64,000 nucleotides of DNA from Polyangiaceae bacterium (lineage in GTDB: Bacteria; Myxococcota_A; Polyangia; Polyangiales; Polyangiaceae), in assembly GCA_025936045.1 (NCBI GenBank), contig JAICUB010000031.1, forward strand, positions 1-64,000, in the 5' to 3' direction. The notes under the pieces are model-generated. The model was not told where the DNA came from and did no database searches. It saw only the letters and a list, made by a program, of their open reading frames with translations. The number at the start of each line of letters is the position of its first letter. Within the stretch, counting starts at the first letter, position 1. Below are positions 18,174 to 27,221 of this stretch, piece after piece. The position numbers and the translations under genes were made by a program.

Positions 18174-19040
18174 ATGGCGCAATTCCTGCTGCTTTGCTTG
18201 GTCTCACGCCTCTTTTACACGCTGAACGACGTCTTCACGGGACGCCTGGCGCGCAAGCACGATCGGCTCGAGCTTGCGGCGTTGCGCGGCGTCTCGCTCG
18301 GCGTGAGCATGGCGCCGGTGCTCATCTGGGTCCCGCGCTCCGCGTGGTCGCGGCTCGCGGCCGAACCGGGGCTGCTCGGCAGCATCGTCTTGATTACGGC
18401 GATAGCCAACGTCCTGCAGCTCCAGTCAGCGCGGTATCTGCCCTTCGGGCTCCGCGCCTCGATCATCCTCACGGGCATCTCGCTCGGTAGCGTGCTCTTG
18501 GGCTGGTTCGTCCTCGACGAACGGCTCTCCGCGGCTACGGCCGGATGGTGCGCGCTGATCGTGCTGAGTGCCGCGCTGGCCGCACCGGGCGAGCACGCGT
18601 CCCATGAAATTCAGCCGCGGCTCGGGCGCGGTAGCGCTCTGGCGCTCGCAGGAGCTACCTTGCTGGCTGTCGTCGCCTTGCTGATGAAGGGCCTCGCCGA
18701 ACGCACGCACCCGCTGCTCGCCGCCTGGGTCTGGGAGTTCGGCTCGGGCCTGATCCTGCTCCCCCCGCTGCTGATACGCAGTCACGGCCTGCGCGCATCG
18801 CCGCGCTACTTCGCGCGGGTCGCGCTCGCCTCCTCACCGACGGCGATCGGGTCGAGCGCATCCATCTTGGCGCTCGGCGCCGGTCGGCTCGGGCTCTGGG
18901 GCGCGCTCGCGGGAACACAGATCTTGTTCACGGCGGTGCTCGGGGTGGTCTGGCACCGCGAGCTCATGGGCGCCCGTCGCTGGGCCTGCTTCGCAGCCGC
19001 GTCGATCGCGGTCGCGGGGCTTGCGTTGAATCACGGTTGA
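18174..19040 (+). CDS. EamA/DMT-family transporter
   Basis: 288 residues with about ten hydrophobic segments in the two-repeat layout of the drug/metabolite transporter superfamily. The first repeat ends near LGWFVLDERLSAATAGWCALIVLSAALAA and the second near AVLGVVWHRELMGARRWACFAAASIAVAGLAL, the usual xGWxxxxERL pattern. It probably exports a small metabolite across the inner membrane; substrate not predictable. The start at 18174 (ATG) leads directly into the first membrane helix. It is followed after 4 bases by the MTHFR-like gene. Confidence 0.85.
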   Translation: MAQFLLLCLVSRLFYTLNDVFTGRLARKHDRLELAALRGVSLGVSMAPVLIWVPRSAWSRLAAEPGLLGSIVLITAIANVLQLQSARYLPFGLRASIILTGISLGSVLLGWFVLDERLSAATAGWCALIVLSAALAAPGEHASHEIQPRLGRGSALALAGATLLAVVALLMKGLAERTHPLLAAWVWEFGSGLILLPPLLIRSHGLRASPRYFARVALASSPTAIGSSASILALGAGRLGLWGALAGTQILFTAVLGVVWHRELMGARRWACFAAASIAVAGLALNHG

Positions 19041-19044
19041 ACGG

Positions 19045-19989
19045 GTGAGCAAGGAACCTCGATTGACTTCACTCTTCGAGAAGCTCGACGCCGGACTCAC
19101 GGGGATCCGCCTCTACGGCATCGCACCGCCGAAGCTCGAGTCGCCTTCGGAGCGCGTCCGTGAGATTGCGGCTCAACAAGTCGCGCGCGTGCGCTCGCTC
19201 GCGCCGGACGGTTTGGTCGTGTACGACATTCAGGACGAGCCGGGACGAGGCGGTGAGAAGCGGCCGTTCCCGTTCTTGCCGACCATCGACCCTGAAACGT
19301 ACGCGAACGGCGCGCTTGGAGAGCTCGCGCTTCCGAAGATCGTCTACCGCTGCGTGGGCGCGGAGTCGCGCGAGGCGTTCGGGACCTGGCTTTACTCCTT
19401 GCGGGGAGCGCCGACTCGAAGGCTCGGTGTGTTCGTGGGCGCGCCGCGCGGCGGGTCGCAGCGTCCGGGGCTGGCCCTGAGCGAAGCCTACGAGCTCGCG
19501 CGGGCTGCGCCGACGCTCGTTCTCGGTGGTATCGCCATCGCCGAGCGGCACCTCGCGAAAGGAGACGAGCATCAGCGCATGCTCGCGAAAGAAGAGCGCG
19601 GCTGCCGCTTCTTCATCACGCAATCGGTGTACGACGCCTCTTCGACGAAGTCGTTGCTCTCGGATTACGCGCTGTCCTCGCGAGCGCTCGGCCGCGCACC
19701 GGCGCCGGTCGTGCTCACCTTCTCGCCGTGCGGTTCGGCGCGGACGCTCGAATTCATGAAATGGCTCGGGATTTCGTTCCCCCGCTGGCTCGAAAACGAG
19801 CTGCGACATTCGTCCGACACGCTCGAGCGCTCCGTCGACCTGTGCGAGAGCGTGTTCGCCGACGTCGCGGAGTACGCGCGCGAAAAGCAGCTGCCCATCG
19901 GTATCAACGTCGAGAGCGTCTCGATCCGGAAGGCGGAGATCGACGCTTCGGTCGAGCTCTATCGGCGCCTGGCCTCACGTCTCGGGTAG
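19045..19989 (+). CDS. methylenetetrahydrofolate reductase-like protein
   Basis: 314 residues with the (beta/alpha)8 pattern of the MetF family: VYDIQDEPGRG near residue 52, YRCVGAESREAF near 100, LGGIAIAERHLAKGDEHQRMLAKEERGCRFFITQSVYD around 155-195, the last matching the G-x-x-I-x-x-R-H...F-x-T-Q-x-V-Y-D core of MTHFR. The N-terminal catalytic EITP/EF-type motif of MetF is not obvious, so canonical folate reduction is uncertain. FAD binding is possible. It begins with GTG 4 bases after the EamA gene; the pair is likely cotranscribed. Could be a diverged enzyme acting on another substrate. Confidence 0.65.
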   Translation: MSKEPRLTSLFEKLDAGLTGIRLYGIAPPKLESPSERVREIAAQQVARVRSLAPDGLVVYDIQDEPGRGGEKRPFPFLPTIDPETYANGALGELALPKIVYRCVGAESREAFGTWLYSLRGAPTRRLGVFVGAPRGGSQRPGLALSEAYELARAAPTLVLGGIAIAERHLAKGDEHQRMLAKEERGCRFFITQSVYDASSTKSLLSDYALSSRALGRAPAPVVLTFSPCGSARTLEFMKWLGISFPRWLENELRHSSDTLERSVDLCESVFADVAEYAREKQLPIGINVESVSIRKAEIDASVELYRRLASRLG

Positions 19990-20043
19990 CTCGAAGCCGC
20001 CGGCCCGGGCTGTGCGGCCGCCCGCGTAACTGGCAGCCGGCCG

Positions 20044-20634
20044 TCATTGCGCTCGCTCGCAGTCGAAGACTTGGAGCGGCGTCGAGGTGCCGTCGAGGAG
20101 GCCGAGGTTCACGGACGTGTCCGAGCCCGAGTCGTCGTTGCCCGGCGCGTCAGCGAAGAAGTCGTCGCATTGAAACAGATCGAGCGCGTTCGGCGCCGCG
20201 TATTGCGAGCCGTCGGGGCAAGTCACCTGCAGGGAGAAGCCGGCGCCCTTTTCAGTGACGGTCATCCCCTGCACGTCGAGCGCGAGGTCCGAGTTCGGAT
20301 TGGCGTCGTAGGTGAGGCACTGTTCTCCTCCCGTCGTTACGGTGAAGTGCCAGGGCGGCTCGGTCGTGATCGGCAAGACGACCGGAGTCGCGAAATCGAC
20401 GGTGGTGCCGCTCGGGTAGGTGCACGTCGTGCCGTCGGCGCTCAGCGTGCCTTTCGCGCTCGGATCGGGGAGGCAGCTTGCGGCAGCCGCGACCGTCGTT
20501 TTCCAGCAGTTGTTGCTGGCGAGCCAGGCGCAATCGAGCGGAGCACCGGCGAGCGAGCCCTTGTCGTCGTCGTCCCCGCCGCCACAGCCGAGGGCGAGCA
20601 CGCCGAGAGCGACTCCACAGAGTAGGCGCCGCAT
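20044..20634 (-). CDS. small lipoprotein of unknown function
   Basis: 196 residues. Signal peptide MRRLLCGVALGVLALGC with the lipobox at Cys17, a GGDDDDKG acidic linker (Asp near +2 could influence membrane sorting), then a beta-rich domain with six or so cysteines (CAWLASNNCW, CLPDP, TTCTYP, EQCLTYD, VTCPDG, FQCDD, FDCERAQ), probably paired as disulfides. No known family. It begins 3 bases after the TerB-like gene stop, so the two are cotranscribed. The gene converges on the MTHFR-like gene. Confidence 0.7.
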   Translation of the reverse strand: MRRLLCGVALGVLALGCGGGDDDDKGSLAGAPLDCAWLASNNCWKTTVAAAASCLPDPSAKGTLSADGTTCTYPSGTTVDFATPVVLPITTEPPWHFTVTTGGEQCLTYDANPNSDLALDVQGMTVTEKGAGFSLQVTCPDGSQYAAPNALDLFQCDDFFADAPGNDDSGSDTSVNLGLLDGTSTPLQVFDCERAQ

Positions 20635-20637
20635 GAC

Positions 20638-21018
20638 TCAGCCCCTGAGGCCCTTCGCGCGTTCTTGCGCGTGCTCGGAGATGCGCCTCGCCGCGTCTTC
20701 CGAAAATTCGAGGTGCTCGGCGAGCGACTTCAGGAGCTTCGCTTCCGCGGGCGTCTGCTTGCCGTCGGCGTGCGTGAGGAGCGCGGCGTGCGCGAAGAGG
20801 AGCTCGCGCGCGTCCTGGTCGAGCGCTCTTGCGACGATGTCGCCTTTGATGGTGCGCTTCTTTTTCGCAAACTCGCGGAGTTCCGCTTCCTGCTCGTCGC
20901 TCGCGCCGAACGCCCAGAGCAAGCTGTCGATCATGCCGGACTCGGGCTCCGCGAGCGTCCCGTCCGCCCACGCCACCGCCACGAGCGACTTCACGATCGT
21001 CTTCTCGACTGGAGTCAT
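20638..21018 (-). CDS. TerB-like (tellurite-resistance fold) protein
   Basis: 126 residues, all alpha-helical. The pattern IVKSLVAVAWADGTLAEPESGMIDSLL and later LLTHADGKQTPAEAKLLKSLAEHL is the two-copy AxADGxxxxxExxxI signature of the TerB superfamily, whose acidic residues bind metal in some members. Function in vivo is uncertain; TerB-like domains occur in stress and membrane-associated systems, not only tellurite resistance. No other ter genes are present. It is cotranscribed with the downstream lipoprotein. The dispersed 139-bp repeat lies immediately upstream of its start. Confidence 0.75.
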   Translation of the reverse strand: MTPVEKTIVKSLVAVAWADGTLAEPESGMIDSLLWAFGASDEQEAELREFAKKKRTIKGDIVARALDQDARELLFAHAALLTHADGKQTPAEAKLLKSLAEHLEFSEDAARRISEHAQERAKGLRG

Positions 21019-21029
21019 GCAACTCCGAG

Positions 21030-21168
21030 ACTACACCGGGGACCACTTGCATCGATCGTGAATTTTGGAGCCCCACTTGGGTGAGGCCCGCAAAATTCAC
21101 TAGCTTTTGGCGTGGTCTGTCCCGCCGGTACTTTCCTGTTTCGGTACACCCAAGCGAGCTTGGGTGTA
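21030..21168 (-). repeat. 139-bp dispersed repeat, copy 1
   Basis: This stretch matches 34579-34717 in inverted orientation with four substitutions over 139 bases. Two perfect inverted repeats lie inside: GTGAATTTTG/CAAAATTCAC (21058-21067 and 21091-21100) and a 13-bp stem GGTACACCCAAGC/GCTTGGGTGTACC with a 2-base loop (21143-21170, slightly exceeding the shared block). Read on the minus strand the element comes after the radical SAM gene, the same arrangement as copy 2 after its upstream gene. No coding capacity that looks real, and no transposase nearby. Could be a non-autonomous mobile repeat, a 3' UTR structure or a small RNA. Confidence 0.85.
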
Positions 21169-21243
21169 CCAGAAGTGGGTCAGCGGCGGCAGCAGTGCCG
21201 TGCCCAAAACCAATACCCACATTTCATTACTTCGAGCGCGAGC

Positions 21244-23124
21244 TCAGACTCGTTCGAGCAGTGGCAAGCGGCGCTTCTTGTCCGGCGGCGCGCTTTCGGC
21301 GTGCGTGAGCACGATGTCGAGCGGCGTGTCCGGCAGCGGCAGCGGGCGATTCTTCGCGTAGACGGGATGACGACCGCGCGTCTTGAACCACTCGGCGACC
21401 GTCGCCGTGCGCTTCATGCTCTCGACGATCTGACGGAAGCCGGCGCCCGTGTTGTACGCGCAAAACGAGATCTCCCCCATCTGCGTGCCGTAGGGGATGA
21501 TGCACATTTCGGTACGGCGAAAATCGTAATTGAAGAGATCCTGAAACCACATCCCCGCGACGAAGAGGAAACGCCACTCGAACTTGCCCGCGTCCCCCTC
21601 ACTCTCGCCGATGCGATCACCCTTCGCACCGATTTGGCTCTGGAATTGGCGAAAAAGCTCGACGAAGGAATAGCCCGCGGGTGCGCGCTCGGGGCGGAAA
21701 TTCCGGAGGAGCGCGAGCGCGAGCGCGGCGAGGGTCGGACCACGGGCAAGGCCCGCGTCCGCGATTTCTTGCGCGTCCTTCAGCAAGGCTTCGAGATCGA
21801 GAAACTCGGCGACGGGGACCACCGCTTTCGTGCGCTTGTTCACGAGCAGCACGGTGCCGATGCCGCAGTTCGGGTGACAGCCGCACTTGAGCGAACCGAA
21901 CTCCGCGTTCGCGCCGAGTAGGAGGTCGACCACGTCGCTCAGCGGGTTCATCGCCGAAAGCGGGAACCAGTCGCGCTCGGGTTCCGTCAGTCCGAGCTGC
22001 GCCTTCACTCCGTGCGCGAGATGACTCAGCGTGTACCTTTGCGCGTGGCGGCGCTCGTCGTCGATCTCTTCGTCGCGGCCGGTGAAGCTCACGGGCTGAA
22101 ACGAGACGACGGTGACTTTGTCGGCGTTGTCGATGGCGAAGCGCACCACGGGCCCGACCTGCTGGTCGTTCACGCCGTTCACGAGCGTGACCACGAGCAC
22201 GACGTCGATGCCCGCCGCGGCGAGGTTTTGGATGGCGTGGAGCTTCACGTCGAAGAGGTTTTGCACCTTGCGATGGGAGTTCGCTTCGTTCGTGACGCCG
22301 TCGAATTGGAGGTAGCAGAGGCGCAAGCCGGCCGCGCGCGCCGCTTTGCAGAACTCGGGCTCCTGGGCGAAGCGAATGCCGTTCGACGCGCACTGCACGG
22401 AGAAATACCCGACCTGACGCGCGTAGCTCACCGCGCGCAGGAAGTGCGGGCTCAGCGTCGGCTCGCCACCCGAGAACTGCACGCTGAGCTGCCGCTTCGG
22501 CTTCACGCTGAGCGCGTCGTCGAGGATTTTCTGGACGTCGTCCCACTCGAGCTCGTGCACGAAGCCGACTTGATTGGCATCCATGAAGCACGGGTCGCAC
22601 ATCATGTTGCAGCGGTTCGTGAGATCGACCGTGAGCACGGAGCCGCGGCCGTATTTGATCGAGGAGGCGCCGTGCTCGCGCAGCGGCGTCTTCGGGGCGG
22701 TGTAGTCACGACCTGGAAACAGCCGCTCGATGCGAGCGAGGAACGCGGGGTCGATGCTCATCACGTCCTCGAAGCGGCCGTGCTTGTCGCATTCCTTGCG
22801 CATCACGATGCGGCCGCCGTCTTCGAGGATTTCGGCCGAAATTGCGCCTGGATTTTCGGCGATGAAGGCGTCGAGGTCGAGCTTGCCGGAGAGGACGGCG
22901 GCGCGTGCCTCACGCACGCAGACCGGGCAGAGCGAGTCGGTACGCCGCGGCCAGCCGAGCGGCGGAAACGTGCGATCTTTCTTGCGCTGAAGCGGCGCGG
23001 GAGCCCAGCGCGGTTGAAACGGCGCGCGCGGGAAGCGCTCCGCATATGCCTTGAAGAGCGGCCACACCGCGTTGGCTGCGAAGCCAACGCTGCGGACACC
23101 GAGCGAGCGAAGCGCTCTTGCCAT
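21244..23124 (-). CDS. radical SAM protein resembling tetraether/membrane-spanning lipid synthase
   Basis: 626 residues. N-terminal zinc/rubredoxin-like site: SLCPVC at 66-69 with KECDKHG at 111-116. Radical SAM core: CNMMCDPC with Cys172, 176, 179 (Cx3Cx2C), GGEP at 219-222. Extra cysteines KCGCHPNC (414-420) and a C-terminal MCIIPYGTQMGEISFCAYN segment. This whole order is that of the MJ0619/Tes family, in which Tes joins lipid tails in archaea; bacterial relatives have been proposed to make membrane-spanning lipids. It therefore may couple fatty-acyl chains at the inner membrane; this is homology-based inference. ATG at 23124 is preferred because upstream sequence is the divergent phosphoesterase gene, 49 bases away. 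Confidence 0.75.
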   Translation of the reverse strand: MARALRSLGVRSVGFAANAVWPLFKAYAERFPRAPFQPRWAPAPLQRKKDRTFPPLGWPRRTDSLCPVCVREARAAVLSGKLDLDAFIAENPGAISAEILEDGGRIVMRKECDKHGRFEDVMSIDPAFLARIERLFPGRDYTAPKTPLREHGASSIKYGRGSVLTVDLTNRCNMMCDPCFMDANQVGFVHELEWDDVQKILDDALSVKPKRQLSVQFSGGEPTLSPHFLRAVSYARQVGYFSVQCASNGIRFAQEPEFCKAARAAGLRLCYLQFDGVTNEANSHRKVQNLFDVKLHAIQNLAAAGIDVVLVVTLVNGVNDQQVGPVVRFAIDNADKVTVVSFQPVSFTGRDEEIDDERRHAQRYTLSHLAHGVKAQLGLTEPERDWFPLSAMNPLSDVVDLLLGANAEFGSLKCGCHPNCGIGTVLLVNKRTKAVVPVAEFLDLEALLKDAQEIADAGLARGPTLAALALALLRNFRPERAPAGYSFVELFRQFQSQIGAKGDRIGESEGDAGKFEWRFLFVAGMWFQDLFNYDFRRTEMCIIPYGTQMGEISFCAYNTGAGFRQIVESMKRTATVAEWFKTRGRHPVYAKNRPLPLPDTPLDIVLTHAESAPPDKKRRLPLLERV

Positions 23125-23173
23125 GGTGCGCGGAGCATACAAAGGCGTGCCTTGCAGTGCTAGGGTCCGCGGC

Positions 23174-24334
23174 ATGTCCACGCTGGAGCGGCCGCTCGTC
23201 GTCGTGGGCGACGTGCATCTCTCGCACGACTCCGGGCGTGACAGCGGGCGCGCCCTGGCCGCCGTGGTGACCGCGCATCCCGGCGCCGAAATCATGCTGA
23301 ACGGCGACATCTTCAACCTGTCGCTCGACGCGCCGGAGCGGGCCCCGCTCGAGAGCCTGCTAGCGATGCTACACGCCGAACCGGAGCTGCGGGCGGCGTT
23401 TCGCGCGCACCTCACCGGTGCAGGACGCCTCACTTTTTTGCCCGGCAACCACGATGCCGCGCTCGCCGATCCAGAGCTCCGTGCGCGCTTGCTCGCCTGG
23501 CTCGAGCTAGGCGACGGGGTCAAACTCGCGTGTTCCCGCTGGTTCGAGCGACGCGGCAGGATCCACGTGGAACACGGGCACGCTTACGATCCGGACAACG
23601 CGCCGACGCATCCCCTGGTTCCCCCCACGGTGACGACGGAACCTCTCGGCGTAGCGCTCACGCGGCGCTTTCTCGCGCCGAATCGCGCGTTCGACTTCGC
23701 GCACGCCACCGAAATCACCCCGCTCGAGGCGATCATGCGCGCCACGAAGGTGTTCGGTCTCCGCATGCCGTTGATCCTCGCGCGCTACCTCGTGACGGCG
23801 GGGCGTTTCTGTCGGCAGGCGGGCTGGCGTCCGGAGCTCGCTCGGGAACGCGAGCACGGAGACGCGCTCTTGCGCGACGCCGCGCTCGAGCTCGGGCTCG
23901 ATGCAGAAATTCTGCGTACCCTCGACGACGATCGGCCCCGCCCGACGCACGAAAGCTTCGAGCGCGCGTTCTTCCGCCTCTACTTCGACCGTATCGTCGC
24001 GACCGCTGCCGTGAGCAGCGGGCTCGGCATCGGCGCCCTCGCGCGGAGCCGGAGTATGCTCGGACTCGCGGCGCTGAGCGTGCTGTATCTCGTCGAATCG
24101 CAGCGGCGTGGCCGCAACCGCTACGAGGGACTCCCCGTGCGCCGGCGGCGCGAAGCGAGCCGGCGCGTCCGCGACATCACGAACGCCGAGTTGGTGATTT
24201 TCGGACACACGCACGTCGCGGAAGCGACGGCGGGTTATTTGAATCCCGGCTCGTTCACGTATCGCGGGGGCGAGCCGCGGCCCTACGCGTTCGTGGGGAC
24301 GGACGGGGTGGCGGAGCGGAGATTCGTGGGCTGA
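23174..24334 (+). CDS. calcineurin-like metallophosphoesterase
   Basis: 386 residues with all metallophosphoesterase motifs: GDVH (12-15), LNGDIFN (about 43), PGNHD (about 95), VEHGH (about 134) and FGHTHVAE near 338. These bind two metal ions. A hydrophobic segment (SMLGLAALSVLYLV, about 295-308) and an inserted helical region between the HGH and GHTH motifs suggest association with a membrane. The family includes LpxH (UDP-2,3-diacylglucosamine hydrolase) and other lipid or nucleotide phosphoesterases, but this protein is longer than LpxH. It shares a 49-base divergent promoter region with the radical SAM gene, hinting at a related, perhaps lipid, role. Confidence 0.82.
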   Translation: MSTLERPLVVVGDVHLSHDSGRDSGRALAAVVTAHPGAEIMLNGDIFNLSLDAPERAPLESLLAMLHAEPELRAAFRAHLTGAGRLTFLPGNHDAALADPELRARLLAWLELGDGVKLACSRWFERRGRIHVEHGHAYDPDNAPTHPLVPPTVTTEPLGVALTRRFLAPNRAFDFAHATEITPLEAIMRATKVFGLRMPLILARYLVTAGRFCRQAGWRPELAREREHGDALLRDAALELGLDAEILRTLDDDRPRPTHESFERAFFRLYFDRIVATAAVSSGLGIGALARSRSMLGLAALSVLYLVESQRRGRNRYEGLPVRRRREASRRVRDITNAELVIFGHTHVAEATAGYLNPGSFTYRGGEPRPYAFVGTDGVAERRFVG

Positions 24335-24356
24335 GGACTACGGAGCGAACCCGCGT

Positions 24357-26012
24357 CTACTGCATGTAGACCCAGAGGTACCGATCGCCCGTAAGGTTCT
24401 GGCCGAAGCAGTTCGAGACTTCCCAGGGGCAGCTATTGTTGATGGTGAGGTTATTGGCTGCCTCATTGCATCCGCTCGGCCCGTACCACCAGGTCGTCGA
24501 GGAATCGGGAGTCACCGCCGCGTTCGCGTAGATCTCGTTGGTGCCGTCGGCAGGGAACGCAACGCCGTCCTGATCGAAAGCGCCGGTCACCGCGCCATCG
24601 AGCTCACTGCCCGACGGCAAGCCGTCGCGAAGGAGGTTCCCATTGACGGTGATGTACCGGTAATGGGTGGTGCTGTCACCACACGCCAACAGCAGTTGTT
24701 TGTAATCGGCGACCTTGCAGGCGCTGCCCCAACCCGTAGCAGGCAATTCGTCGCCCGCCTGGGTGTCGAGGTAGCCCTCGCACTGAGTCCAGCCGCTGAA
24801 CGTGGGACCGAGCTTGCCCGCGAAGTTCGGCACGACATGCGTGACGCAAGCGGAATCGCAGCCGATACTGCCGTCACATTGCTCCACGCGCGGCACGTCG
24901 AAGGCCGACGCCGTCTGCGGGGAGAATGCATAGCTCGAATTGGTGAAGCAAAGGTCGACTCCGTTGCTCGACGCCTCTCCGTCGAAGTCGAACGGCGTCA
25001 CCACGAGCGGAGCACCGTTCTGAAAGTTGAAGGTGAGGCGAGCCCAACCGACGACCGCCGGGTAGCTCGCGCCGGCGCGGAGCTCGAAAATATTTCCCAC
25101 CGGCTGCACCGCTGCGAGGATGACCGGATCTTGAATCGTGAGTGTGACGATCGAGGAGTTGGCGCTGCACGTACACGCGCTCTGCGGAACAGCGGGCAGC
25201 TCGAGGCCGTTCAAATAATACGGCATGACTTCGCTCGCGGCCCCCCCGCCGCACCCCGACACGATGCCCAGGGATTCGATGGTGATCGAAATGAGGGTGT
25301 CGCCGTTGTTGGTGCCGTCGCCGCACTTGCGTGGAATCGAGAGCTTGCACGTCGAGTCGCACGCCGTGCACGTGGTGTCGTTGTAAGCGGGACACCCTTC
25401 CGTGTCCGTGTTTCCGTCGTCGCATTGCTCGTGTGACGACTGCCGCTTGCCGTCGCCGCAATACGTCGTCGTTCCGGCGGCGCGCTTGCATTGGTTCGTG
25501 CAGACGGTGCACGACGTCTTCCCGTAAGTGCACGCCGTCACGCCGTTGTTCGCGCCGAGATCGCAGAGCTCACCGGCGTCGAGGTGCCCGTCGCCGCAAG
25601 TATTCACCGGCGTCATCCCGCCCTCTCCGCCCGCGCCGCTTTCGCCGGCCGCGGCGCCGCTGCCGCTCGTGCCGCCGGTCGCCGCCGCTCCGCCTTCTCC
25701 AGCCTCACCCGCCTGGCCCGCTTCGCCCGCCTGGCCGCTCCGTCCACCCGTCGAGCCACGACCGCCGCGACCGCCACGGCCCCCGAGCCCACTCGTCCCG
25801 CCCGTCTCCATCACCCCCGCTTCGCCCGACGTGCCGCCCTTGCCCCCCGTCGCCGAACCGCCCGTCCCCTTACCCGCGGACGCACCGCCCGTCCCGGGGC
25901 TGTCCGTAAACGTATAGTCACCCTTGTCGGCGACGGTGCACGCCCAGGCACTGAGCACACCGACGCTCGCAGCCACTACCCGTCCGCGCTTGACCGTCCA
26001 CATCGCATTCAT
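24357..26012 (-). CDS. lipoprotein with Myxococcus cysteine-rich repeats
   Basis: 551 residues. Signal peptide ending SAWAC, then a Gly/Thr/Glu-rich linker (about 35-135), then two to three Myxococcus cysteine-rich (DUF4215-type) repeats: CGDGHLDAGELCDLG, CGDGKRQSSHEQCDDGN and CGDGTNNGD, interspersed with CTVCTNQCKR and CTACDSTCKL. The C-terminal 270 residues are a beta-rich domain with a few cysteines. Such proteins are typical of the myxobacterial outer surface; the repeats probably bind calcium or stabilise by disulfides. Function unknown. It converges on the phosphoesterase gene (23 bases). Confidence 0.75.
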   Translation of the reverse strand: MNAMWTVKRGRVVAASVGVLSAWACTVADKGDYTFTDSPGTGGASAGKGTGGSATGGKGGTSGEAGVMETGGTSGLGGRGGRGGRGSTGGRSGQAGEAGQAGEAGEGGAAATGGTSGSGAAAGESGAGGEGGMTPVNTCGDGHLDAGELCDLGANNGVTACTYGKTSCTVCTNQCKRAAGTTTYCGDGKRQSSHEQCDDGNTDTEGCPAYNDTTCTACDSTCKLSIPRKCGDGTNNGDTLISITIESLGIVSGCGGGAASEVMPYYLNGLELPAVPQSACTCSANSSIVTLTIQDPVILAAVQPVGNIFELRAGASYPAVVGWARLTFNFQNGAPLVVTPFDFDGEASSNGVDLCFTNSSYAFSPQTASAFDVPRVEQCDGSIGCDSACVTHVVPNFAGKLGPTFSGWTQCEGYLDTQAGDELPATGWGSACKVADYKQLLLACGDSTTHYRYITVNGNLLRDGLPSGSELDGAVTGAFDQDGVAFPADGTNEIYANAAVTPDSSTTWWYGPSGCNEAANNLTINNSCPWEVSNCFGQNLTGDRYLWVYMQ

Positions 26013-26043
26013 AGGTTCAATCTTTCAGAACGATCGAAGCAGC

Positions 26044-27117
26044 TCAGAAGGAGCCGCTGGCAAAGAGTCCGCCGCCGTTCGACGCAACGACCGGTGTCAG
26101 CTCGAGGCGTGGAACGCTCGCCCGTTGCGCGGGCGCGCCGCTGTGGCCGCCCACGATGACGAGCGTCACGCCCGCGGCCGCGAGGACGGCGCCGCCGATC
26201 AAGAGCACGTCGGCGACGGTGGCGAGCGACGACGCGGAGTCGAAATCCTTCGCGGCCGCGGTCGGACACACCTTGTTCGCACACTGCTTCGTCGCGTCCG
26301 ACGACTTACCCTTGGCCATAACCCCGGTGATCACGCCGCCGATGAGTGCGGCACCGCCGACACCCGCGGTCACGAAACCAACGGTGCGAAGGGGAGAGCC
26401 GCCGCTCTTTTTGGCGGCTGGCTCGGTCGGAGGCAGCGTGACGGGGCCGGGCGGCGGAGTCGTTGCGGGGGACGGAGTCGGCACGGGCGTGGCGGCGGGG
26501 ACCGGCGCCGCAGCGTTGAACGCGAAGCGGTGTTCGAGCGTCTGCCCGGGCGTGATCGTCACTTCCCAACGCTGCTGTTTGCCGTCGGCGGTACTCGCCG
26601 TCAGCGTGTGGGTACCGGCGCGCAGACGGAGCTCGATGCCGGCGGCGTCGAGCTTATAGCTCTGCGGCGGCACGCTGCTGCCCGCGCGCGCATCGAGCAG
26701 GGTGGCATCGGCTGCGTCGGACCCGAGGCGAACGACCGACGTGTTGCCGGAGATGAGGAGCGAGTCGCGCTCCATCGCCTTGCGTTCCTCGGGGTCGATC
26801 TGCCTGCCGCCGCCCTTCAGGTAGTCCTGATAATCCTGCAGCGCCTCGCCGTCGCGCTCGAGCTTGAACGCACAAAGACCGAGGTTTCCCAGCACCTTCC
26901 AGCTGTGGCTGTTCTCCCAGGCGAGCTTGAACTGGTAGTAAGCGTCCTGGTAGTTCGGCGGCGTCGCCTGAATCAAGTCGACGCCGTTCTTGAAGTAGAG
27001 CTTGGCCTGGTCCGAGATCTTGTCCTCGGCGCGCGCGGTGTTCGGCAGGAGCAAGAGGGCGAAGAGGAACGCGACCTTGAGCCATCCCCGTCCGATGAGC
27101 TCGCAAAGCTTCGTCAT
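26044..27117 (-). CDS. exported TPR-like/PEGA-type protein with C-terminal membrane segments
   Basis: 357 residues. A cleavable signal (VAFLFALLLLPNTARA) precedes a TPR-like helical region (YFKNGVDLIQATPPNYQDAYYQFKLAWENS, then VLGNLGLCAFKLERDGEALQDYQDYL), a beta domain with LRAGTHTLTAS resembling PEGA, a Pro/Thr-rich linker, and two hydrophobic segments (VGFVTAGVGGAALIGGVITGV and LLIGGAVLAAAGVTLVIVG). This architecture is abundant in Polyangiaceae and uncharacterised. The ATG at 27117 gives the best signal peptide. It follows lolA on the same strand by about 100 bases. Confidence 0.7.
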   Translation of the reverse strand: MTKLCELIGRGWLKVAFLFALLLLPNTARAEDKISDQAKLYFKNGVDLIQATPPNYQDAYYQFKLAWENSHSWKVLGNLGLCAFKLERDGEALQDYQDYLKGGGRQIDPEERKAMERDSLLISGNTSVVRLGSDAADATLLDARAGSSVPPQSYKLDAAGIELRLRAGTHTLTASTADGKQQRWEVTITPGQTLEHRFAFNAAAPVPAATPVPTPSPATTPPPGPVTLPPTEPAAKKSGGSPLRTVGFVTAGVGGAALIGGVITGVMAKGKSSDATKQCANKVCPTAAAKDFDSASSLATVADVLLIGGAVLAAAGVTLVIVGGHSGAPAQRASVPRLELTPVVASNGGGLFASGSF

Positions 27118-27221
27118 CGCACGGCAGAGTGCCAGAACGCTCGGCCCTTGCCTATCCCTTCGCCGAGCGCGCTGCGCGGCAGAATGCTCGCGCGGGACGT
27201 CGGTCATTCACCTACATTTGT

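Noticed and set aside
20638..21018. A tellurite-resistance (ter) operon.
   Set aside because: Only one TerB-like protein; no other ter genes are present.
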